Origin: Deltaproteobacteria bacterium RBG_13_61_14
GTDB taxonomy: Bacteria > RBG-13-61-14
DNA: 21,599 bases
Direction: 5' to 3'
Assembly: GCA_001797815.1 (NCBI GenBank)
Contig: MGQK01000065.1
Span: 52,270 to 73,868, forward strand
This document shows, one piece after another, positions 15,050-21,168 of this stretch (positions are counted from its first letter, which is position 1; each line of letters starts with the position of its first letter). Made by a program: the position numbers and the translations under genes. The notes beneath the pieces were generated by a model. That model did no database searches, was not told where the DNA came from, and was given only the letters and a program-made list of their open reading frames with translations.

Positions 15050-15841
15050 ATGGCAGGTAGCCTTGCGGAAAAGTCCGGCGCGCAACCCAGGGCTCGCATC
15101 CTGGCCTGGGCGGGCTTGGTCCTGGGGGTGACCGCGCTCGGCCTGGTCGGCTGGCAAGGATGGGACTATCGCCGGCAGCGCCGGCAGATGGATGAAGCCG
15201 TGACGGCTTTGCACCAGGCGCTGGCGGAAGCGCCCCAGCCCGGTCCGGACTGGGGGGACCAGATCGAGCGGAAGGAACAAGCCCTGGACCGGGAGTTTCC
15301 CGCGAAGCTGGATCTGCCGGCGCTGGAGCAGGAGATTCAAATGCTGGCCATCCGCCAGGGTTTGGCCCTGACCGGGTTCGAGCCGCTCCTGGCCCAGGAT
15401 TTTCATGGGTATCGGCTGCAATCGCTGCGCCTGACCGTCCTGGGTTCGGCCCGACCGGTGGCAGGGTTGGTGAAAGGATTGGAAGAGGTTCCGGGCATCC
15501 ACCGGGTGCGGGTGGATAAGTCGCAGGGCCCGCATGAGGGATTCCAGCATGACCTCTACTGGGATTGGTACCTTTACCTCCCCGGCTCCCGAGGGGCGGA
15601 GCCGTGCCCGGAACCCAAGGATCGAATCGCGCTTCCGCCGCGGAAACAGAACCTGTTGGCGTGGGCGGGAGGGAACCTGCAAGCGGGACGAGAGGAGGCC
15701 GAGGCTTTAAAAGCGCAACTGGCCGAGGCTGATACCCAGGCGCAAAAAGCCTGCCGTCAGCGCATGCACTGGGAGAGCTTGCAACAACGTGAGGCTTCTG
15801 CCCAAGCCTTGGCCCAGCAGTTGTCAAAATCCGCGCCTTAA
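15050..15841 (+). CDS. PilO/GspM-like inner-membrane protein, copy 1
   Basis: This 263-aa protein has a basic cytoplasmic N-terminus, one membrane helix (about 18-40) and a short coiled coil. A PilO-like ferredoxin fold follows (about 90-180): helix EQEIQMLAIRQGL, strand RLQSLRLTVLG, helix VAGLVKGLEEVPGI, then strands. A C-terminal helical extension of about 80 residues follows, with Cys186 and Cys235. PilO and GspM are periplasmic alignment subunits of type IV pili and type II secretion. The next gene encodes a protein of the same build and almost the same size. No other pilus or secretion gene is in the window. The ATG at 15050 is forced by a stop codon immediately before it. I infer the PilO fold from the pattern, not from strong identity. 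Confidence 0.6.
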   Translation: MAGSLAEKSGAQPRARILAWAGLVLGVTALGLVGWQGWDYRRQRRQMDEAVTALHQALAEAPQPGPDWGDQIERKEQALDREFPAKLDLPALEQEIQMLAIRQGLALTGFEPLLAQDFHGYRLQSLRLTVLGSARPVAGLVKGLEEVPGIHRVRVDKSQGPHEGFQHDLYWDWYLYLPGSRGAEPCPEPKDRIALPPRKQNLLAWAGGNLQAGREEAEALKAQLAEADTQAQKACRQRMHWESLQQREASAQALAQQLSKSAP

Positions 15842-15898
15842 GTTGCCGGAATAGGGGCCGGTTCGAGAGGCCGGAAAGCAGAGGAAGGAGATGCGCTC

Positions 15899-16672
15899 AT
15901 GATTGATTGGGACGAAATCAATTGGAAGCAAGGGATCGCGACCTTGGTGCTGGGCATCTTATTGATTGCCGGCGGGATCTTTGTCGTGGATGATTATCTT
16001 CGCTCCATCCGCACCCAGGAAGCGCTGCAAGGCAACCTGGACGACTTGAACAGCTATGCGGCCAAATACCAGCCCCCGGCGCTCAAGGATCCCAGTAAGC
16101 TGGAGGCGGAGGTAGGGGACCTGGAAGTTCGCCTGGCCCAGGCGCAGGTGAAGCTGCCCGAGAGCTATGACCCCGCGGAGATCCAGGCGGACATCGAGAA
16201 TCGGGCCCGCATGCAATTGGTCAACCTGCTCAGCGTGGAGGCCCAGCCCAGCTATACCCGCGGCCACCTGGTGATTCATCCCTTCCAGGTCAGCTTCAGC
16301 GGGACGCGGGATCAAATCACCGACTTCCTGCGGAGTCTGGATCAGATCCCCTCTTTGCACGAAATGGAAAGCGGCAACGTCAGCATCTCGGACAAAGTGC
16401 GGGTCACCGTCAGCCTGGTCAGCTTTGACCAGGATTCCTGGCTGGAGGCCAACCCCTGCCAGGAGTTGACGCCTCCGCCCCAACTGCGGGAAACCAAGGC
16501 GGAGAGCCTGCGCCTGTTCAAGGGCAACCTTCTCCAGATGCAGCAGGAGATTGCAAGAAAGTTGGAAAACCTGAAAAGGGCACAGGATAATGTGCAAAAG
16601 ATCTGCGATTTAAACCATCGGTTGGGAATCGCTCGGGACAAGCTGCAGGCCTTGAGCGCCCAGGGCGAATAA
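15899..16672 (+). CDS. PilO/GspM-like inner-membrane protein, copy 2
   Basis: This 257-aa protein is built like its upstream neighbour: a short cytoplasmic start (MIDWDEINWKQG), one membrane helix (about 13-31), a coiled coil (LEAEVGDLEVRLAQAQVKL) and a PilO-like alpha/beta domain (about 95-180, helix ENRARMQLVNLLSV, strand IHPFQVSFSG, helix ITDFLRSLDQIPSL). A helical extension with Cys187 and Cys236 ends the protein. These cysteines have the same 48-residue spacing as in copy 1, and the GNL and QK.C contexts align. AAGGAG lies before the ATG, and the gene is 57 bp behind copy 1, so the two are probably cotranscribed. They likely form a heterodimer, as PilN/PilO do (inference). Confidence 0.65.
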   Translation: MIDWDEINWKQGIATLVLGILLIAGGIFVVDDYLRSIRTQEALQGNLDDLNSYAAKYQPPALKDPSKLEAEVGDLEVRLAQAQVKLPESYDPAEIQADIENRARMQLVNLLSVEAQPSYTRGHLVIHPFQVSFSGTRDQITDFLRSLDQIPSLHEMESGNVSISDKVRVTVSLVSFDQDSWLEANPCQELTPPPQLRETKAESLRLFKGNLLQMQQEIARKLENLKRAQDNVQKICDLNHRLGIARDKLQALSAQGE

Positions 16673-16680
16673 ATCCGCCG

Positions 16681-16704
16681 CGGCTGGTCGGAAGCGACCG
16701 GCCG
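16681..16704 (+). repeat. 10-bp hairpin after the PilO-like pair
   Basis: CGGCTGGTCG-GAAG-CGACCGGCCG forms a 10-bp stem with one G-U pair, 8 bases after the stop codon. No U-run follows. It is probably a 3' end or stabilising structure. The rest of 16705-16875 has only weak hairpins (e.g. AGGAT-GAA-ATCCT) and no gene I can support. Confidence 0.45.
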
Positions 16705-16875
16705 GATCGGCGAATCGAAAAATACCGCCCTGCTCCTGAGAGCCGGCGACGAAACGGACATGGTCTCGATCAGGAATGGCCCGCCTTTCCCTCCTCCGGG
16801 CGGGTTCAGGTCCAGGATGAAATCCTTTCGGATCAGGCTTTTCTTCCAGCCCCCTTCGGCACCGGCAGACCTCCG

Positions 16876-18036
16876 ATGGTTCTCGATCCCATAGCTCTGG
16901 CGCGCCGGGCGCAAGCGATCCCGCCCTTTATCGTGGTGGACGTGATTGATCGGGCGGTGGAGATGCAGAAGGCGGGGGAAGACGTGATCATGCTGGCGGT
17001 GGGCGAACCGGATTTTCCGACGCCCGCCTGCATCGTGGCCGCGGCGGAAGCGGCGCTCCGCCAGGGCAAGACCAAATACACCCACTCGCTCGGCATCCCG
17101 CCGCTGCGGGAAGCGATCGCCGCGGACTATCACCGGCGTTACGGGGTAAGGGTCACGCCCGAGCAGATGATCGTCACCCCGGGCACCTCGCCGGCCATGT
17201 TCCTGGTCTTTTCCGGCCTGCTCGAGCCGGGAGATGAGATCATCCTTTCCGACCCCGGCTACCCTTGCTACCAAAACATGATTGAATACCTGGGCGGCCG
17301 GGCGGTGCGGGTGCCGGTGTTTGAGGAAGACGGCTTCCAGTATCGGCCGGAAATGATCCAGGAGAAGATCACGCCCCGGACCAAGGCCATCCTGGTCAAC
17401 TCGCCCAGCAACCCCACCGGGAACCTGCTCGACCCCGAGCGCATGGCCGCGATCGCGCGCCTGGGGCCGCTGGTCATTTCCGACGAGATCTACCACGGCC
17501 TGGTCTACGTCGGCCAAGAGCATTCGATCCTGGAGTTCACCGACCGGGCGATCGTGCTCAACGGCTTCTCCAAGCGCTACAGCATGACCGGCTGGCGGGT
17601 GGGCTACACCATCCTGCCCCCGGACCTGGTGCGGCCCCTGCAGAAGGTGCAGCAGAATTTTTTCATTTCCACCGGCGACTTCGTGCAGTGGGCCGCCCTG
17701 GCCGCCCTCACCTCGGCCGGGCCGGAAGTGGAGCGGATGCGCCGGACCTTTGATCGGCGCCGGCGGGTGATGATCCAGGGTCTGCGCGCGCTCGGCTTCG
17801 GGATCACCGTGGAGCCGACCGGGGCCTTTTACGTGCTGGCCAATGCTCGGGCTTTTTCCAGCGATTCCTATCGGCTGGCCTTTGATATCCTGCTTTCCGC
17901 CAAGGTGGGCGTCGCGCCCGGAATTGATTTCGGGCCGAACACCGAAGGCTACCTGCGCTTTTCTTACGCGGTGAGCGAAGCCAAGATCGAAGAAGGATTG
18001 CGCCGGATCGAGCGCTTCCTGAAGAGCCGTTCCTAG
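16876..18036 (+). CDS. PLP-dependent class I/II aminotransferase
   Basis: This 386-aa fold-type I aminotransferase swaps amino groups between an amino acid and a 2-oxo acid. Landmarks are GEPDFPTP (43-50), the PLP-phosphate loop TPGTSPAM (101-108), Asn179 in NSPSNPTG, Asp203 in ISDEIYHG, Schiff-base Lys233 in FSKRYSMTGWR, and substrate-carboxylate Arg361 in YLRFSY. The last points to a carboxylate-bearing substrate such as aspartate or alanine. The length is normal for the aspartate aminotransferase Ib-like group. The ATG at 16876 lacks a clear ribosome binding site. The frame is open upstream but has no start codon there, and homologues begin like this one. The precise substrate cannot be assigned. 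Confidence 0.9.
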   Translation: MVLDPIALARRAQAIPPFIVVDVIDRAVEMQKAGEDVIMLAVGEPDFPTPACIVAAAEAALRQGKTKYTHSLGIPPLREAIAADYHRRYGVRVTPEQMIVTPGTSPAMFLVFSGLLEPGDEIILSDPGYPCYQNMIEYLGGRAVRVPVFEEDGFQYRPEMIQEKITPRTKAILVNSPSNPTGNLLDPERMAAIARLGPLVISDEIYHGLVYVGQEHSILEFTDRAIVLNGFSKRYSMTGWRVGYTILPPDLVRPLQKVQQNFFISTGDFVQWAALAALTSAGPEVERMRRTFDRRRRVMIQGLRALGFGITVEPTGAFYVLANARAFSSDSYRLAFDILLSAKVGVAPGIDFGPNTEGYLRFSYAVSEAKIEEGLRRIERFLKSRS

Positions 18037-18045
18037 CCGCCAGGC

Positions 18046-18078
18046 CGGACCCGGTTCCCAGGTTCCGCGCTCTTTTTT
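18046..18078 (+). terminator. possible terminator after the aminotransferase
   Basis: CGGACC (18046-18051) pairs with GGTTCCG (18061-18067) with a one-base bulge, and a T6 run follows at 18073-18078. The stem is short and the T-run is offset by five bases. Confidence 0.35.
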
Positions 18079-18109
18079 AAAAATCCGGACCGGGCCGGCG
18101 AGGGGGGAC

Positions 18110-18137
18110 TTGCGTTCCGGGAAAGCGTGGTTATCTT
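18110..18137 (+). promoter_or_regulatory. weak promoter candidate for spoVG
   Basis: TTGCGT (18110-18115), a 16-bp spacer and TATCTT (18132-18137) are present. The leader of about 95 nt then contains a 7-bp hairpin, CAACGCC (18179-18185) with GGCGTTG (18193-18199). Confidence 0.3.
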
Positions 18138-18240
18138 AGAAGGTAGAGAGGACGGCTACGGACGCAATCCTTGACCGGCAACGCCGATCACGGGCGTTGG
18201 CGGGGAACAACCCGGTTTTGACAGAGCAGGAGGAGTTTTG

Positions 18241-18534
18241 ATGAAGATCACAGAGATAGCAGTCGTTCCCGTCGAAGAGAACAAACTGCGGGCCTACGTC
18301 AATATTACGATTGACCACGTGTTTATGGTCAGGGGGCTCAAGATCATTCAGGGCAGCGATGGTCTGTTCGTGGCCTTTCCCAACAAGAAAGGCAAGAACG
18401 GCATGTTCCGGGACGTGGCCCATCCTTTGAACTCGGAGACCCGCCGGGAGATCGAGGAGATGGTGTTAAACGCTTACGAACAGGCGTTGAAGGAAAGGCC
18501 CCCGCAAAAAGCGGCCGTGGGAGAGGACCGGTAG
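18241..18534 (+). CDS. spoVG: SpoVG family regulator
   Basis: This 97-aa protein matches SpoVG along its length: ITEIAVVPV, LRAYVNITIDHVF, GLKIIQGSDGLFVAFPNKK, FRDVAHPLNSETRREIEEMVL, close to the Bacillus protein. SpoVG binds DNA and RNA and acts as a regulator; in Bacillus it affects sporulation septation, but many non-sporulating bacteria carry it. AGGAGGAG precedes the ATG at 18241; a TTG three bases earlier is not needed. The C-terminal tail (ERPPQKAAVGEDR) is variable. The gene stands alone between an aminotransferase and a region rich in regulatory sequence, so its targets are unknown. Confidence 0.93.
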   Translation: MKITEIAVVPVEENKLRAYVNITIDHVFMVRGLKIIQGSDGLFVAFPNKKGKNGMFRDVAHPLNSETRREIEEMVLNAYEQALKERPPQKAAVGEDR

Positions 18535-18623
18535 AAAAATCCTGGCGGTCAAAATTCCGTAATTGAATAAAAACACCCTCACCGTTTCCCGGGAGCGGGG
18601 GAAGCGGCGGGATTCTTTCATGC

Positions 18624-18665
18624 GAGCGCAGGAACAAGCCGGATCAAGCCGGCGGGCCTGCGCTC
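18624..18665 (+). repeat. 9-bp perfect inverted repeat
   Basis: GAGCGCAGG (18624-18632) and CCTGCGCTC (18657-18665) enclose 24 nt that hold two CCGG blocks able to form an inner 4-bp stem. It lies 34 bp before the small ORF at 18700 and could be a leader structure or a non-coding RNA element. No T-run follows. Confidence 0.45.
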
Positions 18666-18699
18666 AATTGGTCTCCGGCCAAGGAAAGGAGGTCCCGGC

Positions 18700-18768
18700 G
18701 TGCGATGTAATATGAATTACGATTATACCGGGAGTGCGGATGTGCCGGGTTCTCTTTTAATTTTCTAA
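18700..18768 (+). CDS. possible 22-aa small protein
   Basis: A GTG at 18700 is preceded at the ideal distance (6 bp) by AAAGGAGGT (18685-18693), the best Shine-Dalgarno match I noticed in the window. The frame encodes MRCNMNYDYTGSADVPGSLL plus two more residues and ends in TAA at 18766. It has no recognisable domain. It may be a leader peptide, a small protein or the remnant of a lost gene. Support comes only from the ribosome binding site. Confidence 0.3.
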   Translation: MRCNMNYDYTGSADVPGSLLIF

Positions 18769-18830
18769 CTAGTTGATATTTCGAGTGATTTTATTTTCTT
18801 TGAATTTTTGGTATTTTTTCTAAATTTTTC

Positions 18831-18858
18831 TTGACAATACCAGATGTAGTGGTAATAT
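18831..18858 (+). promoter_or_regulatory. upstream promoter P1 of the methyltransferase/ATP-grasp gene
   Basis: A perfect TTGACA (18831-18836), a 16-bp spacer and TAATAT (18853-18858) are present. About 50 bp of A/T-rich sequence (18775-18830) lies directly upstream, like an UP element. The spacer holds TACCA-N7-TGGTA (18838-18854), a short operator-like repeat. Confidence 0.6.
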
Positions 18859-18905
18859 TGCTGCCAGCCGCAGAATATTGTGGTTTTAAGGATTAAGGCA
18901 ATTGC

Positions 18906-18934
18906 TTGACAAACGAGGCGATTGTCCTTAATAT
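18906..18934 (+). promoter_or_regulatory. downstream promoter P2 of the methyltransferase/ATP-grasp gene
   Basis: A perfect TTGACA (18906-18911), a 17-bp spacer and TAATAT (18929-18934) use the same hexamers as P1, 75 bp away. A start near 18941 leaves a leader of about 37 nt and excludes in-frame starts upstream of the ATG at 18978. Confidence 0.55.
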
Positions 18935-18977
18935 CTCAAACTTAATTTCGGTCCTAAAGGAGGAACGAACTGAAACT

Positions 18978-21023
18978 ATGAACGAAAAAAAATCTTCGGA
19001 TAAACCTCCACAGCGAAGCAAAAACGGCAAGCATTCCCGAACGATCCTGGGACCTGTCCCCAACCTGGAAGAGCATGTGCGGCCGGATTGGTGGCGTTGC
19101 ATTTTCAATTCGCTCTACATCAAGACCGATGGGGACGTCGTCGACGATCAAAACATTACCCACCAGGAAGTTGATCTCTTTTCCCAAGTTCTCCAGATTT
19201 CCCCGGAAAATGTGATCTTGGATCTCTGTTGCGGCCAGGGCCGCCACTCGATGGAGCTGGCGCGCCGCGGGTTTAAGAACGTGGAGGGACTCGACCGGTC
19301 GCACTACCTGATCCAGAAAGCCAAGGCTCTGGCCAAAAAAGAGGGCCTGTCGGTCAAGTTCCGGGAGGGTGACGCGCGCAAGCTGCCCTATGCGCCCGAT
19401 ACCTTTGACGTGGTGATGATCCTGGGCAACAGCTTCGGCTATTTCGAGACCATGCAGGAAGACCTGCGGGTGCTCAAGGAAGTGTTCCGGGTGCTCAAGC
19501 CCGTGTTCCGGGTGCTCAAGCCCTGGGGCCGCCTGCTCATTGACGTCACCGACGGCGAATACCTGCGCCAGCACTTCCAGCCCCGGTCCTGGGAATGGAT
19601 TGACAAGAAGCATTTTGTCTGCCGGGAGCGCTCCCTCTCGGTGGACAGCCAGTGCCTGATCTCCCGGGAAGTGATCTCCCACGTCCAGAAGGGCGTGATC
19701 GCCGACCAGTTCTACATGGAACGGCTCTACACCAAGGAGAGCCTGAGCGAACTGATGAAGGCGGCCGGGTTCAGCGAGGTCGCCCCCCATGCCGAGCTTT
19801 CGCCCGACTCCATCCGCAACCAGGACCTGGGCATGATGGAGCGGCGCGTCCTCATCACCGCCCGGGTGCGCAAGGAATGGGCCGCTCTCAACGTCAAGCC
19901 CAAGCCGACCATGCGCCAGGTGGCGGTGGTGATGGGGGACCCCCACAAGCCCGACCCGCTCAAGCCCCTCTCCGTCTTTGACGATGACGACTTCTACACC
20001 ATTGACCAGTTGAAAGACGCCTTGCGCGAGTTAAAGGAATACCACTTCCTCTACCTCAATAACCATGACACCCTGATCCACGACTTGAGCCGGCTGGCCG
20101 GCAAGGTGGACCTGGTCTTCAACCTCTGCGACGAGGGTTATTTGAACGACCCGCGCAAGGAGCTCCACATCCCCGCGCTCCTGGAAAAACTGGACCTGCC
20201 CTATTCCGGGGCCGGACCCCAGAGCCTGGCCTATTGCTACGACAAGTCCCTGGTGCGCGGCATTGCCAAGGAAATGGAAATCCCGGTCCCGGCCGCTTTC
20301 TTTATCAAGCCGGAAGATACCGCTTTCGACCTGCCCTTCGGGCTCCCGGTGATTGTCAAGCCCAATTTCGGGGACTCCAGTTTCGGCATCACCCAGCGCT
20401 CGGTGGCCTTTCGGCCGGATGACCTGCTCCACGCCATCTCCGAAATCCGCGAGAAGTTCGGCTACGATAAGCCCATCCTGGTGGAAGAGTTCCTCAAGGG
20501 CAAGGACCTGAGCGTCGGGATCATCGGGAACCCGCCTTCCAGTTACACGGTTCTGCCCATCACCGAAGAGGACTATTCGCAGGTGCCGGAGGACTTGCCT
20601 CCGATCTGCGGCTACGAGGCCAAGTGGTGTCCGGATTCGCCCTATTGGAAAATCACCTCGGTCCCCGCGGCGATTCCCAAAGAGACCCAAAACTTCATTG
20701 TGGAATGCTGCCTCAAGTTGTTCGAGCGGCTGGAATGCCGGGACTATGCCCGGTTTGACTGGCGGCTGGACTCCGAGGGCCGTCCCAAGCTGCTGGAGGT
20801 CAACCCCAACCCCGGCTGGTGCTGGGATGGGCACCTGGCCAAGATGGCCAAGTATGCCGGCCTTTCTTACATGGACATGCTGGTCCTGATCCTCCGCGCC
20901 GCGGAACAGCGCCTGGGCTTGCAAGCCGTCTGCCAGAAGAAAGAGGAGGAGACCACCGCCATGGAAGCGGCGGGAAAAGAGCTATGGGCAAATTCCCATC
21001 CGCCGCTCCGAGAAGGAAACTGA
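18978..21023 (+). CDS. SAM methyltransferase fused to a D-Ala-D-Ala-ligase-type ATP-grasp enzyme
   Basis: This 681-aa two-domain protein has no export signal. Residues about 60-305 form a class I methyltransferase: motif I LDLCCGQGRH (81-90), GLDRS, GDARKLPYAPDTFDVV, then strands. Residues about 312-650 form an ATP-grasp ligase of the Ddl type: NLCDEGY, LPYSGAG, Lys461 in PVIVKPNFGDSSFG, VEEFLKGKDLSVG, and metal ligands Asp594, Glu607 and Asn609 in RFDW and LLEVNPNPGW. Such ligases join a carboxylate to an amine through an acyl phosphate. The fusion suggests one small molecule that is both ligated and methylated, such as a modified dipeptide. Two tandem promoters drive it. The AAGGAGG box is unusually far (14 bp) from the ATG. 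Product and substrates are unknown. Confidence 0.85.
   Translation: MNEKKSSDKPPQRSKNGKHSRTILGPVPNLEEHVRPDWWRCIFNSLYIKTDGDVVDDQNITHQEVDLFSQVLQISPENVILDLCCGQGRHSMELARRGFKNVEGLDRSHYLIQKAKALAKKEGLSVKFREGDARKLPYAPDTFDVVMILGNSFGYFETMQEDLRVLKEVFRVLKPVFRVLKPWGRLLIDVTDGEYLRQHFQPRSWEWIDKKHFVCRERSLSVDSQCLISREVISHVQKGVIADQFYMERLYTKESLSELMKAAGFSEVAPHAELSPDSIRNQDLGMMERRVLITARVRKEWAALNVKPKPTMRQVAVVMGDPHKPDPLKPLSVFDDDDFYTIDQLKDALRELKEYHFLYLNNHDTLIHDLSRLAGKVDLVFNLCDEGYLNDPRKELHIPALLEKLDLPYSGAGPQSLAYCYDKSLVRGIAKEMEIPVPAAFFIKPEDTAFDLPFGLPVIVKPNFGDSSFGITQRSVAFRPDDLLHAISEIREKFGYDKPILVEEFLKGKDLSVGIIGNPPSSYTVLPITEEDYSQVPEDLPPICGYEAKWCPDSPYWKITSVPAAIPKETQNFIVECCLKLFERLECRDYARFDWRLDSEGRPKLLEVNPNPGWCWDGHLAKMAKYAGLSYMDMLVLILRAAEQRLGLQAVCQKKEEETTAMEAAGKELWANSHPPLREGN
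19467..19523 (+). repeat. 21-bp in-frame tandem duplication inside the methyltransferase domain
   Basis: Bases 19482-19502 and 19503-19523 are identical 21-bp units that encode VFRVLKP twice. The 12-mer CGGGTGCTCAAG also occurs at 19467, 19488 and 19509, exactly 21 bases apart, so the run reads as LRVLKE-VFRVLKP-VFRVLKP-WG. Confidence 0.9.
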
Positions 21024-21036
21024 ACGGATCACCGGG

Positions 21037-21097
21037 ACTTTCCGGGAAAGTTTTCTGCCGGCGGTGGAACTCCCTCGGTTCCGCCGCCTGCGCGTTT
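21037..21097 (+). terminator. terminator region after the fusion gene
   Basis: Two hairpins follow the stop codon. ACTTTC-CGG-GAAAGT (21037-21051) runs directly into TTTC. GGCGGTGGAAC (21060-21070) pairs with GTTCCGCCGCC (21078-21088) over 11 bp with one G-U pair, and TTTT follows five bases later (21094-21097). Confidence 0.5.
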
Positions 21098-21114
21098 TCA
21101 GGACGACCCGGCGT

Positions 21115-21143
21115 TTGTTCGGAGCGGCATCGCGTGCTATCAT
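21115..21143 (+). promoter_or_regulatory. promoter of the flavodiiron gene
   Basis: TTGTTC (21115-21120), a 17-bp spacer and TATCAT (21138-21143, 5 of 6) are present. The short leader contains AAAGGGG before the ATG at 21169. Confidence 0.45.
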
Positions 21144-21168
21144 CAATCCCCGGAAAGGGGAATTCACG

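Larger units (their letters stand above)
18535..18977 (+). other. 443-bp non-coding/regulatory region between spoVG and the fusion gene
   Basis: This stretch holds, in order, the 9-bp inverted repeat (18624-18665), the 22-codon ORF (18700-18768), an A/T-rich tract (18769-18830), promoters P1 and P2, and the fusion-gene leader. I see no clear terminator for spoVG in it. Confidence 0.5.

Noticed and set aside
14958-15827. Pro-rich 289-codon minus-strand frame opposite the first PilO-like gene
   Set aside because: It is low-complexity Pro/Gly/Ala/Arg translation typical of a G+C-rich shadow; the plus strand has a promoter and a membrane-protein layout.
18906-18977. TTG start at 18906 for the fusion gene (24 extra residues)
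   Set aside because: This TTG is the first part of the P2 -35 box and lies upstream of the predicted P2 start; the ATG at 18978 is preferred despite the long spacing to AAGGAGG.
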